Below, one piece after another: positions 1-5,974 of a stretch of DNA of 50,265 bases (its first letter is position 1; every line of letters starts with the position of its first letter). The translations under genes and the position numbers were made by a program. This DNA comes from a virus, in the IMG/VR virus record IMGVR_UViG_3300033571_021147, positions 1 to 50,265 of that record. The stretch is one strand, 5' to 3'. The notes below the pieces were generated by a model that was not told the DNA's origin, made no database searches, and saw only the letters and a program-made list of their open reading frames with translations.

Positions 1-267
1 AACTATGAAACGTGGCGCGTGAACCTGGAAATGCTCGACGGGATGACCATCGAGGACTTCGGATACACGGTTCGCTACAGCGACCCCGACGACATGGAGA
101 AGTTGGTGGAGGACCTGGCAGGCAGCTTGGAAGAGTATGTGAATGAGCTAGTGGAGCAGGACTCCAAGGGGTTCGCGCTCGACCTCGCCCAGAGTTTCCT
201 CAGCAAGGTGGATTGGGAGGAAATCGCGGAGCACATGGTGGATGACTACGCAGCGGAGATGGTGTAA
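1..267 (+). CDS. DUF7249-like small phage protein, 5' partial
   Basis: The reading frame is open to the left edge, so the gene begins upstream; a GTG at 19 is probably internal. The visible start NYETWRVNLEML resembles the N-terminal NYETW motif of DUF7249-type small phage proteins, as I remember that family. The rest is acidic and probably helical, with no catalytic motif. It overlaps the next ATG by one base, so it heads a chain of coupled small genes. Function is unknown. The family call rests on a short motif. Confidence 0.7.
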   Translation, partial: NYETWRVNLEMLDGMTIEDFGYTVRYSDPDDMEKLVEDLAGSLEEYVNELVEQDSKGFALDLAQSFLSKVDWEEIAEHMVDDYAAEMV

Positions 268-542
268 TGGTAAATCGTAACCAGGTGGCATTTGTGAACA
301 TTGTTCCGGTGTTGGAGCATATGGGATACTCCGAGGATGAGCAGGATCAGATTCTGGATGCTGGGTTCAGCAACGTCACTTGGGGAGATGCCACCTACAC
401 GCTGATTGGCAACAACTTCGCCTTGGATTGCATTCACCGGGGCAACGTGTATCTGGACACGCCTCTGGCTGAGGATGCTGTCACTATGCGATATTGGGAA
501 GTGGTGGGACAGGATGATTACATCAACATGGAGTGGTTCTAA
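267..542 (+). CDS. hypothetical acidic protein, 91 aa
   Basis: The start ATG overlaps the preceding stop, and its own stop overlaps the next ATG (TAATG), so translation is probably coupled. The protein is acidic, soluble and has no recognisable motif. It sits in the GC-rich left arm among small early-type genes. Function is unknown. Confidence 0.7.
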   Translation: MVNRNQVAFVNIVPVLEHMGYSEDEQDQILDAGFSNVTWGDATYTLIGNNFALDCIHRGNVYLDTPLAEDAVTMRYWEVVGQDDYINMEWF

Positions 543-763
543 TGGATCAGCATTTCACGGACACGGAACGCAAGGCCATCACCGACGCCTACATCCACCG
601 GGTCATGGATAATATGTCCATGGCAGAGCTCTGCCAGTTTATGTATGAAAAGCTGGACGAGGAGTTGAATGAGCTGAATGACATTCAGCTGGAGTCGCAG
701 GTTGCTGAGTATGCGCCGGACATTATCGAGGATGTAATGTTTCCCACCATCAAGGAACACTAA
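542..763 (+). CDS. hypothetical acidic helical protein, 73 aa
   Basis: I chose the ATG at 542, which overlaps the previous stop as TAATG, over an in-frame GTG at 533 lying inside the preceding gene. The product is rich in Glu, Asp and Leu and looks mostly helical (MAELCQFMYEKLDEELNEL). It has no membrane segment or known motif. Both neighbours overlap by one base. Confidence 0.65.
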   Translation: MDQHFTDTERKAITDAYIHRVMDNMSMAELCQFMYEKLDEELNELNDIQLESQVAEYAPDIIEDVMFPTIKEH

Positions 764-936
764 TGCTTTGGCGATTTGAGGATGCCACGGGTGTGTGGCG
801 GACGGGCAAGATGGAACGGTTTTCGGATTTCGGTGGCACCGATGTCACCTATTGGTTCAAGGATCAGGATGGACGCATCCACCTGGTGTCAGGCGCACGA
901 CTCAAGGCAGCATACCCCTTTCCAGAGGCAAACTAA
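763..936 (+). CDS. hypothetical protein, 57 aa
   Basis: A short frame begins at an ATG overlapping the previous stop (TAATG) and ends two bases before the next ATG. It translates to a compact protein starting MLWRFEDATGVWRTGK, with many aromatic and glycine residues (VTYWFKDQDGRIHLVSGARL) suggesting a small beta-rich fold. Family and function are unknown. The tight packing in the coupled chain is the main evidence that it is real. Confidence 0.6.
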   Translation: MLWRFEDATGVWRTGKMERFSDFGGTDVTYWFKDQDGRIHLVSGARLKAAYPFPEAN

Positions 937-937
937 C

Positions 938-1117
938 ATGGCGGAACGCATTCTCGGTGCACTGTACGAAGGCAAGGAATATCAGCAGGCGATGGCAGAG
1001 GCCAAGCGGGAGTTCCAAGCCTGGGAGCGGGATAAAAAGCGCAACCGCGTGTCCACCAAGGAGAAATACAAGGCGCAGCGCCTCGCCAAGCTCCATATGA
1101 TGGAGATGATGCGCTAA
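938..1117 (+). CDS. hypothetical basic helical protein, 59 aa
   Basis: ATG at 938, one base after the previous stop. The protein is highly charged and rich in Lys, Arg and Glu (AKREFQAWERDKKRNR), probably one long helix. It could bind nucleic acid, but no motif shows this. It closes the coupled small-gene chain, and its TAA lies in the left arm of an inverted repeat just upstream of the first strong promoter. Confidence 0.6.
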   Translation: MAERILGALYEGKEYQQAMAEAKREFQAWERDKKRNRVSTKEKYKAQRLAKLHMMEMMR

Positions 1118-1139
1118 GTCCATGTAAATCAAGCACTTA
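1115..1139. repeat. inverted repeat, degenerate copy A
   Basis: Left arm TAAGTCC, 11-base centre, right arm GCACTTA: one mismatch from the perfect palindrome seen twice near 3123-3186. It begins at the stop codon of the upstream gene and ends 9 bases before the -35 box of promoter P1. The position suggests an operator or regulatory site. There is no T-tract, so it is not a standard terminator. Confidence 0.5.
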
Positions 1140-1148
1140 CGCCAGGGC

Positions 1149-1177
1149 TTGACAAATGGGGGAAACGGTGCTATATT
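1149..1177 (+). promoter_or_regulatory. strong extended -10 promoter P1, leaderless
   Basis: TTGACA at 1149-1154, 17-base spacer, TATATT at 1172-1177 preceded by TGC (extended -10). The ATG of the next gene starts 8 bases after the end of the -10, where transcription itself should begin. One of six near-identical promoters in the left arm. Confidence 0.85.
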
Positions 1178-1184
1178 ACACTAT

Positions 1185-1529
1185 ATGATGAATAACACCT
1201 ACTCCGATGATGTGCGCGTGATGACTGCCGCGCTCCTGGTGTCCACGCAGTGCTATGAAAACTACGCCTTCACGCCGGAAGGGGATGTGGATGGGGAGAA
1301 CCCCTACTGGAAGGCGAAGGGGGGATCGGACTACCTGATCCTCAACGTGGACGCAGAGTCCACGGGGCTGGAGATCCAGTATGTACTGGATGCCGTGGCT
1401 CCGCAGGTGGAGACGGACAACCCCCTCTTCCGGGAGTACATCATTGGATCCCGGGTGGTGCCTGCCAACTTCACCTTCGGGGATTGGCGGGATGACTTCC
1501 TGGAAACCATTCCCAACCCCAGGGCTTGA
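1185..1529 (+). CDS. hypothetical protein, predicted leaderless, 114 aa
   Basis: The start is the first of two tandem ATGs (1185, 1188). It lies 8 bases after the -10 of P1, so the transcript should carry almost no 5' leader; there is no room for a Shine-Dalgarno site. The body has a conserved-looking stretch (STQCYENYAF, YWKAKGGSDYLIL) like small proteins I associate with other phages, but function is unknown. Its TGA lies inside the -35 hexamer of P2. Codon use is GC-rich like its neighbours. Confidence 0.75.
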   Translation: MMNNTYSDDVRVMTAALLVSTQCYENYAFTPEGDVDGENPYWKAKGGSDYLILNVDAESTGLEIQYVLDAVAPQVETDNPLFREYIIGSRVVPANFTFGDWRDDFLETIPNPRA

Positions 1530-1554
1530 CAAACCCGGAATCCGGTGCTATATT
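1526..1554 (+). promoter_or_regulatory. strong extended -10 promoter P2, leaderless
   Basis: TTGACA at 1526-1531, 17-base spacer, TGC then TATATT at 1549-1554. The preceding gene's stop TGA (1527-1529) is embedded in the -35 hexamer. The next ATG (1562) is 8 bases after the -10. Confidence 0.85.
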
Positions 1555-1561
1555 ACAGTAT

Positions 1562-1753
1562 ATGAAAACATACACCATTAATCGGTTCGCTGAGGTTGAG
1601 GGCTTCGCCTCCACGTGGTACGTCATTAACATGGTGACGGGTCTGGCGCAGGACACCGTGTACCGCACCTACACCGAGGCGCGCGCTGCCGCGGATTTCC
1701 TGAAAACCTATTATCAGGCAGTGGAGCGGGGGCACCCACCCCGATCCTGGTGA
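1562..1753 (+). CDS. hypothetical protein, predicted leaderless, 63 aa
   Basis: The ATG at 1562 coincides with the predicted transcription start of P2, and no ribosome binding site can fit. The small soluble protein (MKTYTINRFAEVEGFASTWY) ends in a helix with Ala and Arg. No known motif. It is followed 4 bases later by promoter P3, so it is probably a single-gene unit that can also be read through. Confidence 0.65.
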   Translation: MKTYTINRFAEVEGFASTWYVINMVTGLAQDTVYRTYTEARAAADFLKTYYQAVERGHPPRSW

Positions 1754-1757
1754 GCAC

Positions 1758-1786
1758 TTGACAAATGGTTCCCCGGGTGCTATATT
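1758..1786 (+). promoter_or_regulatory. strong extended -10 promoter P3, leaderless
   Basis: TTGACA at 1758-1763, 17-base spacer, TGC then TATATT at 1781-1786. The next start codon (1794) is 8 bases after the -10. A GCACTT half-site like the arm of the nearby inverted repeats overlaps the -35 on its left. Confidence 0.85.
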
Positions 1787-1793
1787 ACATGGT

Positions 1794-1970
1794 ATGATGA
1801 ATATTTACCAAATCCGAGAATACCCCGACGGCATCGCCGTGGTGGACGTGCGCACCAACTCCACGATTAATACGTGGAACCCCGAGCTCAAGCACATGGC
1901 GGTGCACTTCTGCCAGCTCCTGAATGAGCGCCTGGACCGGGAAATTTGGTCGAAACCCATTTACGCCTAG
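1794..1970 (+). CDS. hypothetical protein, predicted leaderless, 58 aa
   Basis: Starts with tandem ATGs at 1794 and 1797, exactly 8 bases after the P3 -10, again predicting a leaderless mRNA. The product begins MMNIYQIREYPDGIAVVDV and looks like a small alpha/beta protein without known motif. An out-of-frame ATG at 1789 would lie upstream of the predicted transcript. Its stop is followed at once by promoter P4. Confidence 0.65.
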   Translation: MMNIYQIREYPDGIAVVDVRTNSTINTWNPELKHMAVHFCQLLNERLDREIWSKPIYA

Positions 1971-1973
1971 GGC

Positions 1974-2002
1974 TTGACAAATGGTTCCCAGGGTGCTATA
2001 TT
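1974..2002 (+). promoter_or_regulatory. strong extended -10 promoter P4
   Basis: TTGACA at 1974-1979, 17-base spacer, TGC then TATATT at 1997-2002. Unlike P1-P3 it is followed by a roughly 20-base leader with a good Shine-Dalgarno site (AAAGGAGA, about 2016-2023) before the ATG at 2030. Confidence 0.85.
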
Positions 2003-2029
2003 ACAGTATACACTCAAAGGAGATTAAGC

Positions 2030-2212
2030 ATGTACCATGTCCCGATGTGCAAGGTGTGCGGCGAGCATGAGGTGGGCACGTTCATCGGTAGCGCGGAGTT
2101 TTGCTCGGAGAAGTGCCAGACGGAGGCTTGCTACTCCTATGATGCCCCGGGCGACGGATGGGGGTATGATGACTGCGAAGCCCTCTATGCAGGATCCTAC
2201 TCTGAGGAGTAG
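2030..2212 (+). CDS. small cysteine-rich zinc-finger-like protein, 60 aa
   Basis: ATG at 2030 has a clear Shine-Dalgarno site. Cys residues at about 7, 10, 26, 30 and 35 (MCKVCG, FCSEKCQTEAC) form a Cx2C...Cx3C pattern typical of a small zinc ribbon or MYND-like knuckle. The C-terminal half is acidic and Tyr-rich. Such phage proteins often bind a host protein or nucleic acid, but the target cannot be read from the sequence. Confidence 0.7.
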   Translation: MYHVPMCKVCGEHEVGTFIGSAEFCSEKCQTEACYSYDAPGDGWGYDDCEALYAGSYSEE

Positions 2213-2215
2213 GGC

Positions 2216-2244
2216 TTGACAAATGGTTGAAACGGTGCTAGATT
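2216..2244 (+). promoter_or_regulatory. extended -10 promoter P5
   Basis: TTGACA at 2216-2221, 17-base spacer, TGC then TAGATT at 2239-2244, one change from the other copies and so probably weaker. A leader of about 35 bases with AGGAAC lies before the ATG at 2286 of the ATPase gene. Confidence 0.8.
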
Positions 2245-2285
2245 ACGCAGTATAGTCACTCAACACAACACACATCCCAGGAACT

Positions 2286-3125
2286 ATGTCTCTCCAGATT
2301 AAGCGTCGTGGTCGTCCCTCCAAGCAGATGCTCGCCGAGCGCGCCTCGAAGGCAACCGTCAAGGCTCGCACCGATATCGAGGTTCTCACCGACCTCAAGG
2401 ATCGGTTCGACATGTTGGGCAAGCTCACGCAGGGTAGCACCAAGGGTGACATTCGCAGCATGGTGGTGACGGGTGCCCCAGGCGTAGGCAAGACCTACAC
2501 GGTGAGCAACATCCTTGAGAATACGCCGAACATTGTCACGGAGTCGGTGTCGGGCGCCATCAGCGCGGTCGAGCTCTACAAGCTCGGGTATCGCAATCGC
2601 AAGCACGGCAACGTGATTGTCCTGGATGACGCCGACAGCATCTTCACCGATGAGGACGCGCTCAACATCCTCAAGGCGCTCTGCGACTCCAGCGCCAATC
2701 GCCGCGTGTCTTGGCTCAAGGACAGTCACACGCTCAAGCAGGATGATGTTCCGCAGAGCTATGAATTTCACGGCTCATTCATTTTCATTTCCAACCTTGA
2801 CTTCCAGAAGTATGTAGACATGGGCGGGAACAAGTATGTCACGCATTTCGAGGCGCTCATGTCACGTAGCCTCTACTTGGATCTGCGTCTCCATGACCGG
2901 CAGGCCATTAGTCTCTGGATCGAGCACATTGCCACGGGCGGCAAGCTCTTTGCGCGGGAAAATGTCAAGCCAGACGTTGGGAATAAGATTCTCGCCTTCA
3001 TTAAGCAGCATCGGGACGACCTGCGTGAGCTGAGTCTGCGTACGGTCATGAAGCTCTGCGCGCTTGCCAAGAGTCACCCCACGGACTGGGAGCGCATGGG
3101 ACGGGTTCTCTTGACGCGAGGCTAA
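2286..3125 (+). CDS. AAA+ ATPase with N-terminal AT-hook-like motif
   Basis: 279 aa. Walker A GAPGVGKT at residues 63-70 and Walker B VIVLDDAD at 110-117 mark a P-loop AAA+ ATPase; SFIFISNLD further on fits the sensor region, and SRSLYLDL could hold an arginine finger. The N-terminus has KRRGRPSK (residues 6-13) with the GRP core of AT-hook DNA-binding motifs. This suggests a DNA-associated ATPase, perhaps for replication, but the specific role is inference. It has its own promoter (P5). Its stop overlaps the left arm of a palindrome. Confidence 0.85.
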   Translation: MSLQIKRRGRPSKQMLAERASKATVKARTDIEVLTDLKDRFDMLGKLTQGSTKGDIRSMVVTGAPGVGKTYTVSNILENTPNIVTESVSGAISAVELYKLGYRNRKHGNVIVLDDADSIFTDEDALNILKALCDSSANRRVSWLKDSHTLKQDDVPQSYEFHGSFIFISNLDFQKYVDMGGNKYVTHFEALMSRSLYLDLRLHDRQAISLWIEHIATGGKLFARENVKPDVGNKILAFIKQHRDDLRELSLRTVMKLCALAKSHPTDWERMGRVLLTRG

Positions 3126-3147
3126 GTGCATGGGACGTAAGCACTTA
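3123..3147. repeat. perfect palindrome, copy B
   Basis: TAAGTGC, 11-base centre, GCACTTA. It starts within the ATPase stop codon and is identical in arm sequence and centre length to copy C at 3162-3186. It has the look of an operator for a dimeric regulator. Confidence 0.6.
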
Positions 3148-3161
3148 TCCCCTCGCGCCCG

Positions 3162-3186
3162 TAAGTGCATATAAATCAAGCACTTA
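3162..3186. repeat. perfect palindrome, copy C, next to promoter P6
   Basis: TAAGTGC, 11-base centre ATATAAATCAA, GCACTTA. It ends 8 bases before the P6 -35. The degenerate copy A sits in the same place relative to P1 and shares most of the centre (TAAATCAA), so this is a conserved upstream module, not a chance hairpin. Confidence 0.6.
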
Positions 3187-3194
3187 GCCAGGGC

Positions 3195-3223
3195 TTGACA
3201 AATGGTTCCCCGGGTGCTATATT
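3195..3223 (+). promoter_or_regulatory. strong extended -10 promoter P6, leaderless
   Basis: TTGACA at 3195-3200, 17-base spacer nearly identical to P3, TGC then TATATT at 3218-3223. The ATG at 3231 is 8 bases downstream. Confidence 0.85.
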
Positions 3224-3230
3224 ACGCTAT

Positions 3231-3404
3231 ATGACTAAAACGACCAAGACAATCGACGCAACGCCCACGTGGGAATCACTGGTTCCCGTTCTCCTCTACC
3301 TTGTCCGAAACGCGCGCACCGTGAGCGCGGATATTGAGCAGGAGCTGGTTCGCATGGCTCAAGCAGCCGATAAGTGGAACGCTCACTGCAAGGAGACCCG
3401 CTAA
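3231..3404 (+). CDS. hypothetical protein, predicted leaderless, 57 aa
   Basis: The ATG at 3231 coincides with the predicted start of transcription from P6; longer in-frame starts would lie upstream of the promoter and are rejected. The protein is helical and has no known motif. Its stop overlaps the next ATG (TAATG), so this leaderless gene probably also feeds ribosomes into the following conserved gene. Confidence 0.65.
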   Translation: MTKTTKTIDATPTWESLVPVLLYLVRNARTVSADIEQELVRMAQAADKWNAHCKETR

Positions 3405-4117
3405 TGTTTACGGAAGTGAACCCCAAGCTGGTGAAGGGTGAAATCCTCGGGTACAAGAGCTTCGGGATCCATTTTGCCCCGGCGCGGATCTCGGGGTATC
3501 AGGTGTGCAGTTCCGCGAGCGAAGGATGCACCACGGCGTGCCTCTACACCTCGGGACATGGCAGGTTCACGCGCACGCAGGAATCGCGCATCGCCAAGAC
3601 CCGTCGGTTTTTCGAGGAGCGTCCTGAGTTCCTCACGGAGCTGGTGAAGCACGTGGAAGCTGCCATCCGGAAGGCGAAGCGGTTGCAGCTCACCCCAGCA
3701 TTCCGGTTCAACCTCACTTCCGACGTGCGCTGGGAACTGGTCCCCGTCATGGTGAAGGGTGTCCAGTATGAAAACATCATGCAGGCATTTCCGCAGGTGC
3801 AATTTTACGATTACACCAAGCATACGAACCGCAGGAACATCCCCGCAAACTACCACCTCACGTTCTCACGCAGCGAAAGCAATGATGGTGACGTAGAGGA
3901 GATGTTTTTCCAGGGATACAACGTGGCGGTGGTGTTCGACACCAAGAAGGGTGAACCCCTGCCCACCACGTACAAGGGTCGCCCCGTAATTGACGGCGAC
4001 GAACATGACCTGAGGTTCCTAGACCCCAAGGGTGTTTGGGTGGGTCTGCGCGGCAAGGGGGAAGCCAAGAAGCACGACCACAATGGGTTTGTCATCATCA
4101 CACGCAACAGGAGCTAA
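3404..4117 (+). CDS. DUF7227-like conserved phage protein, 237 aa
   Basis: Start at the TAATG overlap. The order of blocks (SFGIHFAPARISGYQVC, EGCTTACLYTSGHGRF, R-IAKTRRFFEERPEFL, FRFNLTSDVRWE, FPQVQFYDYTKH, NYHLTFSRSES, PVIDGDEHDLRFLDPKGV) matches a protein family widespread in tailed phages that I know as DUF7227. Conserved Cys and His in the N-terminal third suggest metal binding. Biochemical role is unknown. It is the last long gene of the GC-rich arm. Confidence 0.85.
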   Translation: MFTEVNPKLVKGEILGYKSFGIHFAPARISGYQVCSSASEGCTTACLYTSGHGRFTRTQESRIAKTRRFFEERPEFLTELVKHVEAAIRKAKRLQLTPAFRFNLTSDVRWELVPVMVKGVQYENIMQAFPQVQFYDYTKHTNRRNIPANYHLTFSRSESNDGDVEEMFFQGYNVAVVFDTKKGEPLPTTYKGRPVIDGDEHDLRFLDPKGVWVGLRGKGEAKKHDHNGFVIITRNRS

Positions 4118-4119
4118 TT

Positions 4120-4242
4120 ATGGATAACGTGACATATTTCTTTGCATTTCTCGGCGCCACTCTGACCGGATCCCTTGTAGGCATTTTGCTTGCGGAATTG
4201 GTGCTGCGCGCGAAGGACGCCATCCAAGGGGTGTCGTCATGA
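4120..4242 (+). CDS. single-span membrane protein, 40 aa
   Basis: ATG at 4120 after AGGAGC. One hydrophobic segment (residues 4-28, including FAFLGATLTGSLVGILLAEL), then a short charged tail. Its stop overlaps the next ATG (ATGA). It could be a small membrane effector or lysis-associated protein; nothing in the sequence decides. Confidence 0.6.
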   Translation: MDNVTYFFAFLGATLTGSLVGILLAELVLRAKDAIQGVSS

Positions 4243-4325
4243 TGAACATCCTCATGATGCTGATGATCCTGGCGATAGGAGTGCTGGCAGGCGGCGTTAT
4301 GATATATGTTCTGGACAGGACATGA
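4239..4325 (+). CDS. tiny membrane peptide, 28 aa
   Basis: Starts at an ATGA overlap with the preceding gene. Almost the whole peptide is hydrophobic and Met-rich (MMNILMMLMILAIGVLAGG), a single membrane span ending in a short charged tail. Two small membrane peptides in tandem suggest a coupled pair, but function is unknown. Confidence 0.45.
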   Translation: MMNILMMLMILAIGVLAGGVMIYVLDRT

Positions 4326-4471
4326 AAACCGAGGTAGGGAAATCTCTAGTCATCCATAGTGTGTAAGGCGACATAAACCCCCTATTGACAGGTATCGTGT
4401 CTTTCCCCCTTACATGAAAAACTCCATACATTGTCAGAATTCCCTATAGAAAAAATTTTTCCCAGCAAAAC
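4326..4471. other. intergenic stretch at the composition boundary
   Basis: 146 bases without a convincing gene, where the GC-rich left arm gives way to the AT-richer main body. It holds a TTGACA (4385-4390) without a good -10 at normal spacing and an A/T run before the next ATG. Upstream genes may end here, but no clear terminator hairpin is seen. Confidence 0.4.
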
Positions 4472-4672
4472 ATGACTCTTATACTGTTTTCCATCTTTCT
4501 GTTATGCATCACCCTGTTACCCGGGGTGTTGTATCGAAAATCTCAGGGACATGATGTTCCTCCCATTCTTGCCATTCTTTCCACAACATTGTTCTTTTTC
4601 TCACCCATTGTGTTGTTGTTGGGCATCATTTATTACATCCTTCATCTCATCATTGTTGGAGTGTTTTCATGA
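4472..4672 (+). CDS. two-span membrane protein, 66 aa
   Basis: Two hydrophobic segments (about residues 2-21 and 32-65) are separated by a short polar loop YRKSQGHDVP. No strong Shine-Dalgarno site is visible. Size and topology would fit a small holin or other membrane effector, and it overlaps a lipoprotein gene by 4 bases, but no wall hydrolase is adjacent. The holin idea is only a guess. Confidence 0.55.
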   Translation: MTLILFSIFLLCITLLPGVLYRKSQGHDVPPILAILSTTLFFFSPIVLLLGIIYYILHLIIVGVFS

Positions 4673-5022
4673 AAAAATACATGATACTGTGTTGTGTGTT
4701 TCTCTCTGCCTGTTTCCCCATGTATGTTCTGGCACCCAACATGTCAGGATACATTGTGCGCATTGAAAGTGATGCTGCCTGGGAAGGGGTGGTGAATGAC
4801 ACATGGGTGTCGGGTGTGACCACAATGAGCATTCCCGTCACGCCTCAAGTGGGGCGCGTGGTGTGTTGGGACATTAGAAAATCTCCGCCCGCGCCGGGAC
4901 TGCTGCGTGTATTCATGACATATCGTGATTATCACACCGGGAGCACCACACATCCGCGATGGGGTGATGATGCCACCGTGTCCGTCCTGGGAAGAATTCG
5001 GGGATGTAGTTCTGGGTGGTGA
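4669..5022 (+). CDS. predicted phage lipoprotein, 117 aa
   Basis: ATGA overlap with the membrane protein upstream. The N-terminus MKKYMILCCVFLSACFP is a signal peptide with a lipobox LSAC (Cys15), predicting lipidation and anchoring in the host envelope. The mature part is beta-rich with two further Cys. Phage lipoproteins of this size include superinfection-exclusion proteins and outer-membrane spanins; this one lacks the Pro-rich look of many spanins. Role unresolved. Confidence 0.65.
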   Translation: MKKYMILCCVFLSACFPMYVLAPNMSGYIVRIESDAAWEGVVNDTWVSGVTTMSIPVTPQVGRVVCWDIRKSPPAPGLLRVFMTYRDYHTGSTTHPRWGDDATVSVLGRIRGCSSGW

Positions 5023-5062
5023 AAAATCGTTTCACAACGAACCATCATGTTTCACCGCCTCA

Positions 5063-5070
5063 GATAAATA
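5063..5070 (+). promoter_or_regulatory. possible T4-like late promoter (variant)
   Basis: GATAAATA, one mismatch from the T4 late consensus TATAAATA, 31 bases upstream of the ATG at 5102 in an otherwise empty gap. Weak on its own. Confidence 0.4.
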
Positions 5071-5101
5071 ACAATGTCCACTTTAACACGAACACCATCT
5101 T

Positions 5102-5338
5102 ATGAAAATACCTGACATTTCAGAAATCATTGTGTCATGGCATCGGGCACGGAAACCCACGCCTGAACAAGAACATGTTGCCAATCAGCGGGCGAACATT
5201 TGCGATACCTGTGATGAACGTGAATTCATGCCCATCATTAAAATGTGGAAGTGCGGTGCCTGTGGATGTCCCATCACCAAGAAGATTTACACACCCAAGG
5301 GCCCAGGTGCCTGTCCCCGAGACAAATGGCCTATTTAA
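5102..5338 (+). CDS. zinc-ribbon protein, 78 aa
   Basis: Two Cys pairs, CDTC (about residues 34-37) and CGACGCP (51-57), plus a late Cys before the C-terminal CPRDKW motif, make a zinc ribbon. The layout resembles small conserved proteins I associate with marine phages. Partner and function unknown. The next gene starts inside it, 13 bases before its end. Confidence 0.7.
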   Translation: MKIPDISEIIVSWHRARKPTPEQEHVANQRANICDTCDEREFMPIIKMWKCGACGCPITKKIYTPKGPGACPRDKWPI

Positions 5339-5961
5339 ACGCCAACATTCCCGTGATGAGTTGTTTGGTGCGCGGAGAATATCTTCAAAATCATGAACGC
5401 GGGTGGGGCGAATATTATCCCTGCATTGCCTTTGCCATTATGAGCCGTCCGGGTGAAGCCACGTTGTTCAACATTCTCATGGAAGATGGGGGTGTCTGGT
5501 GGGGTGTGCCCATCAGTGCCTTGTGCTGGAAAGAATGTGAACATCGTCCTTTGGAACAATTGCAACTCTGGAACAATTTCAGCTACAACGTGAGTGTAAC
5601 CACGTTTGCCGCGTTGAGCCATTTGTCATGCATCTATTATGATAGAGACAATGTAAAACATCTCGGAGAATATCTGTTCACCATAGATTGGAGTCAGGGT
5701 GATTATTCAGAATTGCGCTATGGCTATGCCGAAACAGCAGACAATCATAAATGCGGGCATGTGATAAAGTTGGATTCCGGGCATTTTGCCATACAACCCA
5801 ATAATCGAATGCGCTTCTTTGACCCCAGCTTCACGGTGAAGAAAGACTTGGTGGTGCACCGCCTCATCTCCGATAAGAAATATCGTGTGGAGAACACGCC
5901 GAAATATTCCACGGAAGATAGTAACGCCTTTTATTACAACATCATCCAAGATAACACTTAA
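5326..5961 (+). CDS. conserved T4-like marine phage protein, 211 aa
   Basis: I chose ATG 5326 because MAYLNANIPV is the usual start of a family I recognise from T4-like cyanophages. Matching blocks follow: GEYYPCIAFAI, LCWK, LQLWNNFSYNV, YLFTIDW, HKCGHVIKLDSGHFAIQPNNR, PSF. The family has no known function; its wide conservation suggests a core role in the infection cycle. The start overlaps the preceding gene by 13 bases. Confidence 0.8.
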   Translation: MAYLNANIPVMSCLVRGEYLQNHERGWGEYYPCIAFAIMSRPGEATLFNILMEDGGVWWGVPISALCWKECEHRPLEQLQLWNNFSYNVSVTTFAALSHLSCIYYDRDNVKHLGEYLFTIDWSQGDYSELRYGYAETADNHKCGHVIKLDSGHFAIQPNNRMRFFDPSFTVKKDLVVHRLISDKKYRVENTPKYSTEDSNAFYYNIIQDNT

Positions 5962-5974
5962 CCCGAGAAGAATT

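Noticed and set aside
4322-4366. 14-codon frame starting at an ATGA overlap after the tiny membrane peptide
   Set aside because: Too short and without a ribosome site or recognisable composition to support as a gene.
4385-4415. TTGACA upstream of the two-span membrane protein gene as a promoter
   Set aside because: The only -10-like sequence (TTACAT) is 19 bases away and poor.
5019-5035. GTGAAA/TTTCAC hairpin after the lipoprotein gene
   Set aside because: Six-base AT-rich stem without T-tract; not a convincing terminator.
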